From Pseudomonadales bacterium (GTDB taxonomy: Bacteria; Pseudomonadota; Gammaproteobacteria; Pseudomonadales; IMCC2047), in the NCBI GenBank assembly GCA_024234615.1, contig JACKNY010000002.1, forward strand, positions 124,001 to 188,000: DNA of 64,000 nt, written 5' to 3'. How positions within the stretch are numbered: the stretch's first letter is position 1; each line of letters starts with the position of its first letter. Shown here piece after piece: positions 34,401 through 43,440 of the stretch. The notes beneath the pieces were generated by a model. That model saw nothing but the letters and a program-made list of their open reading frames with translations. It ran no database searches and was not told the DNA's origin. Position numbers and translations under genes: made by a program.

Positions 34401-35735
34401 TTAACTTGAAGGCATCTCCGCTGCACGGGCATAAGGCTTTAAGCCAACAGCAAAAATAAGTGCGGAAAGAGGGGCTGCTATGCCGCAAACTAGAGCGAGC
34501 GAGGCCCCAACAAGATTCACATCGCGGAACAGATAATCCGTTGCGACAGCCGTTAGCGCAGGGCCGCACCCTGTTGCCACCAGGTTCAATACCAGCATAA
34601 ATAAAGCCGATACTTGAGCGCGTAGTCGGTTAGGCGTGATTAATTGCAAACCGGTTGGCGCCGCACCGATACCACAACTGACAAAGAACATCAAAGGCCC
34701 GAGCATAGACAGCGATAATCCCCAGGTTGGCATAATGGTGGCACCGATGGCGAATGGTGTGGCACCGATAGCAGCAACCAGTCCGGTACGAAGCGGCGCA
34801 TCGGCGTAGCCACTGCCCCGAAACCAATCGGTCAGCCAACCACCCGCGATCATGCCTGAAGCACCGAAGGTTAATGCCAGGCAGCCTAACGCCAAACCTG
34901 CTTGGCCGGGACTGAATTCAAAGGTACGGATAAAGTAGGTTGGCGCCCAGGCGATAACTGCCTGAACCGGCATGCCGATAAAGGCAAATCCGAACATATG
35001 CGTTAGCAGAGCCGCTTTTTTGTTACTGGTCCAACGAAATAGCGGCTTGAACCCAGCACCGGAAGCGGATACCTGACTATCGCCACGCCGCGTCGGTTCT
35101 TTTACCGTCAGCATAAGCAGCGCCACCAAAATACCCGGCAAGCCCACGGCAATAAAAGCAAGTTGCCAGGAAGCAATATTGCCTAGCAGAGGGACGGATA
35201 CGTGCGGCACCTTGCTAAAAAATTGTACAACACCACCACCGACGATAAAAGCCAGCCCTGCGCCCAAATAAATACCCGACGAATAGACGCCAAGAGGCCG
35301 CCCCAGACGGTTCGGCGGAAAATAATCAGCTATCATCGAGTAAGCCGGAGGCGATAAGGCCGCTTCACCGACGCCGACGCCAACCCGGGCCAGAAAGAGT
35401 TGCCAGAAGTTGCGCGCGAAGCCGCAAGCGGCTGTCATCAAACTCCAAATCAAAATACCCACAGAGATAATCAAATTGCGTCTTTTACGATCGGCCAACC
35501 AGGCAATGGGTAAGCCCATCAACGTATAAAAGATCGCAAAGGCAAAACCGTGCAGAATACCAATCTGCGTATCGGACAGTCCCAGATCAGCCTTTATCGG
35601 CTGTACCAGCAACGCCAAAATAGTTCGATCGATGAAAGAAAATATATACGCCAGGGTTAATACAAACACCGCGTACCAGCCGAGCCGCGGCGCTGGCCAC
35701 GGCTCGGCATCGGATTTCACTCTTAGTCTACTCAC
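34401..35735 (-). CDS. MFS transporter of the UbiD/TonB operon
   Basis: A 444-residue twelve-segment major-facilitator protein of the spinster/aromatic-acid group. Characteristic pieces: IDRTILALLVQPIKADLGLS in the first segment, LPIAWLADRKRRNLI (the loop 2-3 signature), and GVGVGEAALSPPAYSMIADY. Related proteins carry hydroxybenzoates and other aromatic acids across the inner membrane. It is the last gene of the reverse-strand set UbiD - TonB receptor - MFS, 28 bp after the receptor stop. The three together suggest outer-membrane uptake, inner-membrane uptake and decarboxylation of one aromatic acid. Confidence 0.88.
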   Translation of the reverse strand: MSRLRVKSDAEPWPAPRLGWYAVFVLTLAYIFSFIDRTILALLVQPIKADLGLSDTQIGILHGFAFAIFYTLMGLPIAWLADRKRRNLIISVGILIWSLMTAACGFARNFWQLFLARVGVGVGEAALSPPAYSMIADYFPPNRLGRPLGVYSSGIYLGAGLAFIVGGGVVQFFSKVPHVSVPLLGNIASWQLAFIAVGLPGILVALLMLTVKEPTRRGDSQVSASGAGFKPLFRWTSNKKAALLTHMFGFAFIGMPVQAVIAWAPTYFIRTFEFSPGQAGLALGCLALTFGASGMIAGGWLTDWFRGSGYADAPLRTGLVAAIGATPFAIGATIMPTWGLSLSMLGPLMFFVSCGIGAAPTGLQLITPNRLRAQVSALFMLVLNLVATGCGPALTAVATDYLFRDVNLVGASLALVCGIAAPLSALIFAVGLKPYARAAEMPSS

Positions 35736-35763
35736 GGAAAGAGATAACGGTTATCTGATAACA

Positions 35764-38082
35764 TCAGAAATTGTATTTTACCGAAAGAGTCCACTGTGTA
35801 CCCCTGTCGAATACGCCTTCGATATACGATGCGCCGGTATCAAAGGCAGAATTACCCGCAATCAGATATTCTTCATCAGTCAGATTTCGCCCGGCAAGCA
35901 CTACGTCCCAGCTCTCATCCACACTTTGAAAGGCGATTGCCAGATTAATCAGTTCATAGGAATCAGCCTTTAATTGTGGGGTATTGATCGTGTCGTTATA
36001 GACCTCACTCTTATAGACCCAATCGATGCGCGGCGTTAATGTGCCCCAACCCTTTATCTCGGTGGTGTAGGCAATACCCGCGCTCGCCGACCACTCGGGT
36101 GTTTGCGCTAACGTAAAATCTTTTCGAATGGGACTTTTCGCCAGCACTTCCTGTGACAGTTTAGTGTATTCCGCATCAATATAGCCTACGCTGAATTGTA
36201 GGAGCCAAGAGTCGGTCGGCACAAAACTGGTTTCGATTTCAAAGCCAGAGATTTCCGCTTCTCCCCCATTAAAAGTAATAGGCGCAAAACCTTCCCTGAT
36301 AATCAGGTGCAGATCCTCATAATCAGTAAAAAATACCGCCGTATTGAGCCGTAGCCGGTTGTCTAGCCATGAGGATTTCATGCCTGCTTCCCAGGTTGTC
36401 GCCTGTTCCGGATCAAACGAGGAGACCGCCGGGAAAATTTGATTGTAGCGTTGATCAAACCCGCCGCTCTTGAAACCTTCCGAGTAGGAAACGTAAATCA
36501 TCACATCGTCGTTCAGGTCATAGGCGATATTCAGCATAGGGGTCCAGTCATCAAACGTTAATTCAACTTCGCCTGCCGGCACCAAACGATCCCCCGGCAC
36601 CAGCCTACCGTCGGCTGGGTTAAAATAAGTGGTGTCCGCGGGGATAAAAGAGTAGGGGTCGAAGCGTTTGGTTTCATCTGTATAACGCAATCCAGCAGTG
36701 ATGTGTAAACGATCGGTCACATCCCAAGTAACTTGACCAAATGTCGCGAAGTTGTCATTGTCCGTCGTGCCTCCGCTGAGGAAGTTACCGATAAAGGAGG
36801 GGAAGAACACCGGGTTGGGGTTGTCCGCCTGCTCTTCGAAGTAATAGAGCCCTAACAACCATTTCACGGAATCGTTCATTGTCACGCCGCTGAATTGCAG
36901 CTCCTGACTGAACTGGTCATGCTCAAACTGATCTTCGCGGTGAAAAATGACCCAGGGACTTTGGTCACCAGCAGAAACGATATCAGCATCGATATCGCGG
37001 TATGACGTGATCGATTTCACACTCAACCAATCGTTCACCTCCCAGGTTGCAGACAGCGAAACACCCCAGTGATCCAAATCCGATTTTGTGTTCAGCGTTT
37101 CGCCGTTTCGATGACGGCCGAGAAAAGCGGTGTTGTTGGCACAGTTGGGGTCGTTACCGGTGTCGCGGCCAGGGCCGGGAGGCGCCGGCGGCGGCCGCAA
37201 AAAGCAACCGGGAATATCGAACGCATTAGCAATATGCGCAAAAGTCTGTTGGTCGTTAATTCCCAACGAAACCATAGGTACGCCGTTTTCACGCTCTTGT
37301 GTATAGTCGCCAGTAAAATAGAATTCGAGTGTGTCGGAGGGATTCCACTGCAACGCCATCCGGCCGGCCCACACATCATCCTCGCCCAAATCACTGCCGC
37401 CGTAAACGCGTTTGACGTAGCCGTCCCGGTTACGGCTGGTCAGGCTGAATTTGCTCAACAGATTTTCAGTTAGAGGCAAGTTAAGATTGGCGGTGACATT
37501 ACTCATCTGATCACTGCCGACCTCAATTTCAACATTACCGCTAAGCTCGCTGGCTGGTTTCATGGTATAGAGCAGGACGGCGCCGCCAATGGTATTACGG
37601 CCGAACAGTGTGCCCTGCGGCCCTTTTAATACCTCAATACGTTCCAGTTCGAGAAAATCCAGCGAACCGCCGATTGAACGGGATAGGTATACGCCATCGA
37701 TGTACAGCCCGACGCCGGGGTCTGTCACCGCGGAAAAGTCTGTTTGTCCGATACCACGGATAAAGATCATCGAGGAGGAACCTGTTCCGGATGAAGGTGC
37801 GAAGGCATCGAAAGTCAGGTTGGGGGTAATATCAGCCAATTGATCCGAGGAGCTTATCTGGCGAATCCGCATTTCGTCTGCGCTGAATGCCGACACCGCC
37901 AGCGGTGCGTCCTGTAGACTTTCTTCCCGTTTACGCGCGGTAACCACTACCTCTTCCAACTGGAATCCTTTGCTGTGAGGTTCTTCGGCGGCATTGGTTG
38001 ACAAAATTACCGGCGTCATTAAAAGCGTGTTGGTTAAGGCCTTAATAACAAGATTCAACGGTTTTCTTTTGTTCGTTAGCAT
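35764..38082 (-). CDS. TonB-dependent outer-membrane receptor of the UbiD operon
   Basis: A 772-residue receptor. The signal-like start is ATG 38082 (MLTNKRKPLNLVIKALTNTL), chosen over a start 23 codons earlier because GGGGAG stands in front of it. Then come the TonB-box region (LEEVVVTARKREESLQDAP), the plug (MIFIRGIGQTDFSA, LKGPQGTLFGRNTIGGAV) and the barrel, ending in FDRGTQWTLSVKYNF with the terminal aromatic residue needed for outer-membrane assembly. It lies 38 bp after the UbiD gene. The likely ligand is an aromatic acid or a plant or polymer product handled by UbiD; inference. Confidence 0.92.
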   Translation of the reverse strand: MLTNKRKPLNLVIKALTNTLLMTPVILSTNAAEEPHSKGFQLEEVVVTARKREESLQDAPLAVSAFSADEMRIRQISSSDQLADITPNLTFDAFAPSSGTGSSSMIFIRGIGQTDFSAVTDPGVGLYIDGVYLSRSIGGSLDFLELERIEVLKGPQGTLFGRNTIGGAVLLYTMKPASELSGNVEIEVGSDQMSNVTANLNLPLTENLLSKFSLTSRNRDGYVKRVYGGSDLGEDDVWAGRMALQWNPSDTLEFYFTGDYTQERENGVPMVSLGINDQQTFAHIANAFDIPGCFLRPPPAPPGPGRDTGNDPNCANNTAFLGRHRNGETLNTKSDLDHWGVSLSATWEVNDWLSVKSITSYRDIDADIVSAGDQSPWVIFHREDQFEHDQFSQELQFSGVTMNDSVKWLLGLYYFEEQADNPNPVFFPSFIGNFLSGGTTDNDNFATFGQVTWDVTDRLHITAGLRYTDETKRFDPYSFIPADTTYFNPADGRLVPGDRLVPAGEVELTFDDWTPMLNIAYDLNDDVMIYVSYSEGFKSGGFDQRYNQIFPAVSSFDPEQATTWEAGMKSSWLDNRLRLNTAVFFTDYEDLHLIIREGFAPITFNGGEAEISGFEIETSFVPTDSWLLQFSVGYIDAEYTKLSQEVLAKSPIRKDFTLAQTPEWSASAGIAYTTEIKGWGTLTPRIDWVYKSEVYNDTINTPQLKADSYELINLAIAFQSVDESWDVVLAGRNLTDEEYLIAGNSAFDTGASYIEGVFDRGTQWTLSVKYNF

Positions 38083-38120
38083 AGAGCTATACTCCCCTGT
38101 GATAATTTTTATAAATGCAA

Positions 38121-39734
38121 TTAATTGGAATCGTCCTTGTAAGGAATCCATTCAGGATGTTTTTTTGAAAACTCTGAATAAGTCAGCATATTGCGCTGCC
38201 GCTCATCAAGATAGTGTTCAGAAATACCGTATTCCGACCATTTGGCGCACACCTGTTGCTCTACATCGGACGGCATAACGGCAACCGGCGCAAAGCGTTC
38301 GCCTTGCCACATCGGATTTGGATCAAACTTCCAACTTCGTGTGGCATCGAACAACACGCGCGTCCAGCAGGCAGCGCCATATTTTTTTGGATTTTGGTAT
38401 TCCTGTGCGACGGAAGGATCCAGTGGAGATCCGGGCGTTGGGCCGTAAGTGACCAGCTGTCCATCGCCTGCATCCATACGAAATGTCATCGCCCATTCAA
38501 GTGCTTCGCGGTCGCGTATGTCAATATCTTCTTCGACGACGGTGACATTTTTATAAAAGAAAGTTGAGCTGCTATTACCCCACAGAGCGGCGGCCACCTG
38601 CTGTGCATGTCCATGGTAGCGCTTATTTATCTGCACGACGGCAGTCGTGCCGGTCACCACCGGCGGAAGCCAGAAATCAGTGATGCCGCCAATCCCTTGG
38701 CGTTCAACCACTTGCCAGGCGGCGGCAGACCATAAGTAGGCGCAAATTGCCGAATCTTCGCTGGGAAACCCTGGTCGTGCGCCCTCTTGAGCGCCACGGA
38801 AAATGGGGTTATTGCGATGGCTGATACAGGATACCTTGAGTACCGGCTTGGGCGAAGGTTTGCCGCCAGCGTAACCGGGATATTCGGCGAAGGGTCCTTC
38901 CATTTCGAAACTGTCCGGATTCGGCGATATAAATCCTTCAATGACGATTTCCGCATTGGCCGGTATTAACAGATCGTTGGTCTCACATTTTACTAAAGGC
39001 ATCGGTTGTCCCAACACAGCGCCCATCATGTCATATTCACAGATATCTTTGGCAAAGGGCGTTGCTGCGCACAAGGGTACGATGTCGTGCGCGCCGAAAA
39101 CGATTGCCACCGGCATGGGGGCCATACTGTCTTTATGCTTTGCAAAATGCGAACCCCAATGCTGACTTGGTACTATCAGCTTGCCGATCCGATCCTTGCC
39201 TAGCAGCATGCCGCGGTAGATTCCAATGTTAAATTGGCCCACTTGCGGATCTTTCGTCACTACCGCGCCAAAAGTGTCAATATAGCGGCCACCATCCAGC
39301 CTGCTCCAAATAGGTATCGGTAATTTTTCCAGATCGATCGCTTTGCCTTTAACAATATTCTCTTTCACCGGCCCGGTTTCAAGAATAACTGGCTTAACCG
39401 GATTTTCGAACCGCTGCCGCAGCTCCTTAACGACTTCCTTATCGCCGGACTCCTCCGCCATACCCAGCATGAGCCGGATTTGTCGACCGTTACTAGCGCT
39501 GCAGGTAACCATCTTATTACAGAAGCTGTCGCGGTAGTCTTTGATATTTTCAAATAAAAGTCCCGGTCCTTTCTGGGCAAGATTGACGCGCGTGATGGCG
39601 CTTAACTCCAGATTCCAGTCCACCTCGACCGTAACGCGTTTCAGTTCGTCATGTTCCTCGAGCAATTGCAGCCATTCCCGAAAATCGCTGGTTGCGTGCG
39701 GGTTCCAATGGGTATCAACAATTTTCTTTCTCAT
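38121..39734 (-). CDS. UbiD-family prenyl-FMN-dependent decarboxylase
   Basis: A 537-residue member of the UbiD family, which adds or removes CO2 on aromatic or unsaturated acids with prenylated FMN. Visible motifs: PIPIWSRLDGGRYI near 139, NIGIYRGMLLGKD near 169 with the conserved arginine 174, ANAEIVIEGFI near 260, and EGPFAEYPGYAGG at 279-291, the family's catalytic acid region. Its operon with a receptor and an aromatic-type MFS transporter makes catabolic use more likely than ubiquinone synthesis. No ubiX gene (needed to make the cofactor) is in the window. Substrate unknown; vanillate, gallate or hydroxybenzoate types are possible. Confidence 0.9.
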   Translation of the reverse strand: MRKKIVDTHWNPHATSDFREWLQLLEEHDELKRVTVEVDWNLELSAITRVNLAQKGPGLLFENIKDYRDSFCNKMVTCSASNGRQIRLMLGMAEESGDKEVVKELRQRFENPVKPVILETGPVKENIVKGKAIDLEKLPIPIWSRLDGGRYIDTFGAVVTKDPQVGQFNIGIYRGMLLGKDRIGKLIVPSQHWGSHFAKHKDSMAPMPVAIVFGAHDIVPLCAATPFAKDICEYDMMGAVLGQPMPLVKCETNDLLIPANAEIVIEGFISPNPDSFEMEGPFAEYPGYAGGKPSPKPVLKVSCISHRNNPIFRGAQEGARPGFPSEDSAICAYLWSAAAWQVVERQGIGGITDFWLPPVVTGTTAVVQINKRYHGHAQQVAAALWGNSSSTFFYKNVTVVEEDIDIRDREALEWAMTFRMDAGDGQLVTYGPTPGSPLDPSVAQEYQNPKKYGAACWTRVLFDATRSWKFDPNPMWQGERFAPVAVMPSDVEQQVCAKWSEYGISEHYLDERQRNMLTYSEFSKKHPEWIPYKDDSN

Positions 39735-39981
39735 AGTAAAAACAGCATTTTATTAAATTCAGCATATTATCCTGTCGCTAGTTCCTCCGCGTCTATCGCG
39801 ATAACGAAAAGGTCTATCGAAAACGCGCACCTCTCGGCGATAAGGAAAAAGATTTAACCCCGACGAGACAGGCCTGTACTCGGAGAAGGCAGATAGATAG
39901 AATGTGATCTGTAAATTTCAGTGTGCGTTGCCACTGGCTGAACGGAATTGCCTTGGACAATCTCACAGGAGAGCGCCTTGT

Positions 39982-40971
39982 ATGCGGAGCCGGACATTTT
40001 ATAACAACCTGCCAGAACCTCGGGTACCCATTCTCTTTACACGCAGATTGGATGAGCTGGAATCGTTCCACTCCCGGGAAACAGAACCGAGAAGCTGGTC
40101 GTATCTGCAATCGAAAAAAGCTGCCCTGTTTAAAATCAGTCGTCTTAAACTACGCTCAACGGAAATTTATAATTGTAGCTTCGGTTCGGCCATTCGAGGC
40201 ATTTCAGAACCGCTCAACTCTTTTCAGCTTATTTTGCCTTTAGAAGGCCAGATCGTTACTAGGCATTCGAATCAAAATCTGGAAGTACAGCCCGGATTTG
40301 CAGCTATTCAGTTTCCTGGACATTGTGCAGATAATTGCTGGGACGACCAAAGCCAAGCGCTTGTCGTCAGAATCGGCACTACCAGTCTGGAGCCTTTGAT
40401 ATCGCGCAGATGCCTTGAAACAATGCGATCCGGCAGATGTTTGGTTTCGACAAACCAAGGCCTCGGGCAAAGTTTTTATTACCTGCTGAATCAAATCTTT
40501 TCCGAATACGACGACGCCACCGAGATGGCCAATATGAAGGATATTTCTGCGAGAAACTCGCTGGAAGACCTGATGCTCTATTGTCTTGCACTGACGCTAG
40601 AGAATCAGTTTATGGACAGGCCTAATACTCCTGAAGAGATGAAATTATTACCAAGTAGCCTTAGGCTTATATTGGACTATATTTATGCGAATCTGGATCA
40701 ACCCATGACACTGACCGACTTGACCGAAGTGACTGGCGTTAGTAGTCGATCTCTGCAAAAGAGTTTCGCCAAACATATCGGCAAAGGCCCGTTAGCATTT
40801 ATTCGGGCAGCAAAACTTACTAAAGTTCGTGAGCAATTATTAAAAGCCTCTCCGAACGATACTAGCGTTACCCATATTGCCATGCGTTGGGGGTTTTATC
40901 ATTTGGGCGACTTCTCTCGGTATTATCTGGTGCAGTTTGGAGAACATCCGTCTGAAACCTTGAATAAATAA
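39982..40971 (+). CDS. AraC-family regulator divergent from UbiD operon
   Basis: A 329-residue regulator with an AraC-binding-like N-terminal domain (LILPLEGQIVTRHSNQNLEV) and a C-terminal double helix-turn-helix (LTDLTEVTGVSSRSLQKSF, ThiAMRWGFYHLGDFSRYY). I start it at the ATG at 39982 because CAGGAGAG lies a good distance upstream; the longer frame from 39904 is not family-like and would hide this site. The length equals that of the other AraC regulator in the window, and the two are paralogues. It is divergent from the UbiD gene over about 250 bp and likely activates that operon when its aromatic substrate is present. Confidence 0.88.
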   Translation: MRSRTFYNNLPEPRVPILFTRRLDELESFHSRETEPRSWSYLQSKKAALFKISRLKLRSTEIYNCSFGSAIRGISEPLNSFQLILPLEGQIVTRHSNQNLEVQPGFAAIQFPGHCADNCWDDQSQALVVRIGTTSLEPLISRRCLETMRSGRCLVSTNQGLGQSFYYLLNQIFSEYDDATEMANMKDISARNSLEDLMLYCLALTLENQFMDRPNTPEEMKLLPSSLRLILDYIYANLDQPMTLTDLTEVTGVSSRSLQKSFAKHIGKGPLAFIRAAKLTKVREQLLKASPNDTSVTHIAMRWGFYHLGDFSRYYLVQFGEHPSETLNK

Positions 40972-41056
40972 TCCCAGCTCTTTTTTAAACGAAACCTTTA
41001 CATAATGAGCTGCTAAAACAACGGGCAAACATCAGCTAAGGAAACCGCTTTTAACT

Positions 41057-42355
41057 GGCTCTTCATCATTAACGGGGGACACCGGCATTCATTAAACTGA
41101 TTTTGCGACAATCAATTTAATGGAGAACACCGATGTCCCACGCAGGAAACATTATAGGCCTACCTGGCCTAGAGATTGAACGGGTAGCCCGAAATCAAGG
41201 CATAGAGGTGTGGGCAAAGCCCATCCGCAGACCGCCCTGTACCTATTGCCACGGCAATCATTTGAAGATTAAAGCTACTCATCGCCGGACAGTAAAGCAC
41301 ACTCGCCAGGGTAACCAGGTGATGACCTTGCACCTGCGGGTGCCCAAATACCATTGTCCGTGTTGTGGTAGATACTTCCGTCATGCCTTTCCCGGAATTC
41401 GCCCTCGTTTTCGTGCGTCTGAAGCCTATCGGCTGGAAGTTTTTGAAGCGCATGATGGTGGTATTACTCAGCGAAAACTGTCCCGAACACACCATATCAG
41501 TCCGGCGACAGTTGAGCGGTGGTATCAGCACCATATTGGCCAGAAGTGCTCCGAGATGAGCCATCAGCCCTGTCCTCGGGTGTTAGGCATTGATGAACAC
41601 TTTTTTACCCGCAAGCAAGGCTACGCGACCACCTTCGTGGATCTGAAGAATCACAAGGTGTTCGATGTGAAGCTGGGACGATCAGAATCCAGCTTACGCC
41701 GCTACTTACGGGCACTGGAGGGGCGCGATAAGGTGCAGGTGGTGGTGATGGATATGTCCGAAACCTATCGCCGTATTGCCAAACGTTACTTCCCCGAAGC
41801 AACCATTGTGGCCGACCGGTTTCACGTTGTAAGACTAATCAATCAACACTTCTTAAAGGTGTGGCAACAATACGATCCAGAGGGCCGAAAGAACCGCGGA
41901 TTAATCAGTCTGATGCGCCGGCATCAATGGCATTTAAGCGATGAGCAACACGCAAACCTTATGGTTTATCTCGCTGAATATCCGGTTTTACAAACGCTGT
42001 ATGTCGTCAAACAAAAACTGATTCGTTTGATGCTTTTGAAAACGCTAACCGCTCAACGAGCAAAAAAGAAATTACCGCGCTATGTGAAGCTTCTAGAACA
42101 ACTACAAGACAGTCCCTTACGGGCGTTGGCTCGGACATTAAAGTCTTGGATGGGGCCGATCATTGCCATGTGGCGATTCAGTAAAAGCAATGGAATAACG
42201 GAAGGTTTTCACAACAAGATGGAAATGATCTCGAGACGAGCGTATGGTTTTAGAAACTTTGAGAATTACCGATTAAGAGTGCTGGCCCACTGCGGGTGGG
42301 ATGGTATTATCAACCGGGTTTGATGAGTGCTATCCCCCGATAATGGGGTAGAGCC
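41057..42355 (+). mobile_element. Complete ISL3-family insertion sequence
   Basis: The element is 1299 bp with one transposase gene. The left end (41057-41083, starting GGCTCTTCATCATTAACGGG) and the inverted right end (42329-42355, read from the outside GGCTCTACCCCATTATCGGG) match at 21 of 27 positions, and GGCTCT at the tip is typical of ISL3 ends. The 8-bp flanks are TTTTAACT on the left and GTACAACG on the right, so no target duplication is seen. That points to later rearrangement or an insertion by another route. Confidence 0.9.
41133..42323 (+). CDS. ISL3-family transposase
   Basis: A 396-residue DDE transposase of normal ISL3 length and intact frame. N-terminal zinc-finger region: CTYCHGNHLKI and YHCPCCGRYFRHAFPG. 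Catalytic core: first Asp in VLGIDEHFF near residue 152, second in TIVADRFHVVRLI near 228, and the Glu in GITEGFHNKMEMISRR near 365. It cuts and joins the element ends. Because the reading frame and ends are intact, the element may still move. Confidence 0.95.
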   Translation: MSHAGNIIGLPGLEIERVARNQGIEVWAKPIRRPPCTYCHGNHLKIKATHRRTVKHTRQGNQVMTLHLRVPKYHCPCCGRYFRHAFPGIRPRFRASEAYRLEVFEAHDGGITQRKLSRTHHISPATVERWYQHHIGQKCSEMSHQPCPRVLGIDEHFFTRKQGYATTFVDLKNHKVFDVKLGRSESSLRRYLRALEGRDKVQVVVMDMSETYRRIAKRYFPEATIVADRFHVVRLINQHFLKVWQQYDPEGRKNRGLISLMRRHQWHLSDEQHANLMVYLAEYPVLQTLYVVKQKLIRLMLLKTLTAQRAKKKLPRYVKLLEQLQDSPLRALARTLKSWMGPIIAMWRFSKSNGITEGFHNKMEMISRRAYGFRNFENYRLRVLAHCGWDGIINRV

Positions 42356-42488
42356 GTACAACGCCAAAGCAGAAAGCTAATAATATCTGCCTTAAGAAAC
42401 AACCAATCAGAGAGTATTCGTGGAAGGCTCATTGTAACGGATTATTCAATACGCCTATCGCTTGCTAATTTTGTAATTCGCACGGCAC

Positions 42489-42499
42489 AGGGTAGAGCC
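42489..42499. repeat. Leftover of an ISL3 right end
   Basis: AGGGTAGAGCC matches the outermost 11 bases of the intact element's right end (GGGGTAGAGCC at 42345-42355) at 10 positions and in the same direction, 144 bp further on. It may be the scar of an earlier copy. Such a short match could also be chance. The rest of 42356-42520 has no gene. Confidence 0.3.
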
Positions 42500-42520
42500 G
42501 GAAAACTGTCGGAAAAAGAA

Positions 42521-42552
42521 AAAAGGATTAGCAGCTACTAACCTGCTAACCC
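42521..42552 (-). terminator. Terminator of tRNA-Lys
   Basis: On the reverse strand, GGGTTAGCAG, an 8-base loop and CTGCTAATCC form a 10-bp stem (one G-T pair) followed by TTTTTTCTTTTT. It starts 9 bases after the CCA end of tRNA-Lys and is a clear intrinsic terminator for it. Confidence 0.85.
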
Positions 42553-42560
42553 TTTGATTT

Positions 42561-42636
42561 TGGTGGGCCGTGCTGGATTCGAACCAGCGACCAATTGGTT
42601 AAAAGCCAACTGCTCTACCAACTGAGCTAACGGCCC
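42561..42636 (-). tRNA. tRNA-Lys (anticodon UUU)
   Basis: A full cloverleaf of 76 bases with encoded CCA. The acceptor stem GGGCCGT pairs with ACGGCCC. The D-arm is GCTCAGTTGGTAGAGC and the anticodon stem GTTGG/CCAAT holds the loop CTTTTAA. The T-arm is GCTGG-TTCGAAT-CCAGC. The sequence is close to the E. coli tRNA-Lys. In Pseudomonas the same gene stands beside queC and is a known integration site for genomic islands. Confidence 0.97.
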
Positions 42637-42649
42637 CACGAGGCGGCAT

Positions 42650-42677
42650 ATAATACTGATTTATAAATTTATCACAA
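42650..42677 (-). promoter_or_regulatory. Promoter of tRNA-Lys
   Basis: On the reverse strand TTGTGA (42672-42677), a 16-base spacer and TATTAT (42650-42655) form a sigma-70-type promoter. GC-rich GCCGCC follows, as is common for stable-RNA promoters under stringent control. Confidence 0.6.
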
Positions 42678-42727
42678 GCCTTTTTTGCCGACTTGGGGGA
42701 GATATTTGATCCGTTGAAATTTGATTA

Positions 42728-43402
42728 TCAGATATAGCGCGTCGGATCAGCAATCGCCGCTTCGTCAAAGCCTTTTTTGCGTAGGCGACAACTATCACAC
42801 TTCGCGCAGGCGCAGCCATCGCCATCTGCTTGATAACAGGAAACAGTCAAACTGTAATCCACCCCTAGTTCGGTTCCCAGACGAATAATCTCCCCCTTCG
42901 TCAGATGAATAAGGGGGGTTTCAATTTTAATCGGTCGACCTTCCACCGCCACTTTTGTTGCGAAGTTCGCCATAGTCTCAAAGGCTGCAATAAACTCAGG
43001 TCTACAATCAGGGTATCCAGAATAATCAACGGCATTAACCCCAATGTATATGTGTTCTGCGCCCAACACTTCCGCCCAACCGAGTGCATAGGCGAGGAAT
43101 ATGGTATTTCTCGCTGGCACATAGGTGACGGGGATACCCAGTGACTCTTGTTCTGGCACATCAATATGCATATCAGTCAATGCAGAGCCTGAAAACGCAG
43201 CAGGATCTAGAGTCACAACTTTGTGCTCTGTGACCCTAGCAAATTCCGCCACACGCTGAGCAGCTTTTAATTCGGCGCTATGGCGTTGGCCATAATTGAA
43301 ACTTAGTGTATAGCATTGCAAACCTTTTGCCTGGGCGATCGCCAAACTCGTGGCTGAATCTAAGCCACCGGAAAGTAATACAACTGCTTTCTCTTGTGTC
43401 AT
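42728..43402 (-). CDS. queC: 7-cyano-7-deazaguanine synthase
   Basis: A 224-residue enzyme that turns 7-carboxy-7-deazaguanine, ammonia and ATP into preQ0, a queuosine precursor. The N-terminal PP-loop is VVLLSGGLDSATSLAIA. The C-terminal zinc site has four cysteines in CYQADGDGCACAKCDSC. I start at the ATG at 43402; the longer frame runs into the end of queE and lacks the family N-terminus. It lies just after queE, the enzyme of the preceding step. Confidence 0.95.
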   Translation of the reverse strand: MTQEKAVVLLSGGLDSATSLAIAQAKGLQCYTLSFNYGQRHSAELKAAQRVAEFARVTEHKVVTLDPAAFSGSALTDMHIDVPEQESLGIPVTYVPARNTIFLAYALGWAEVLGAEHIYIGVNAVDYSGYPDCRPEFIAAFETMANFATKVAVEGRPIKIETPLIHLTKGEIIRLGTELGVDYSLTVSCYQADGDGCACAKCDSCRLRKKGFDEAAIADPTRYI

Positions 43403-43440
43403 GCTTGTGTTCGATATCCTATCCAGAAGTGAGGTAGAAC

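Noticed and set aside
37047..37473. Two forward frames of 60 and 134 codons inside the TonB receptor of the UbiD operon
   Set aside because: They are antisense to a clear receptor barrel, and have no ribosome site or family-like sequence.
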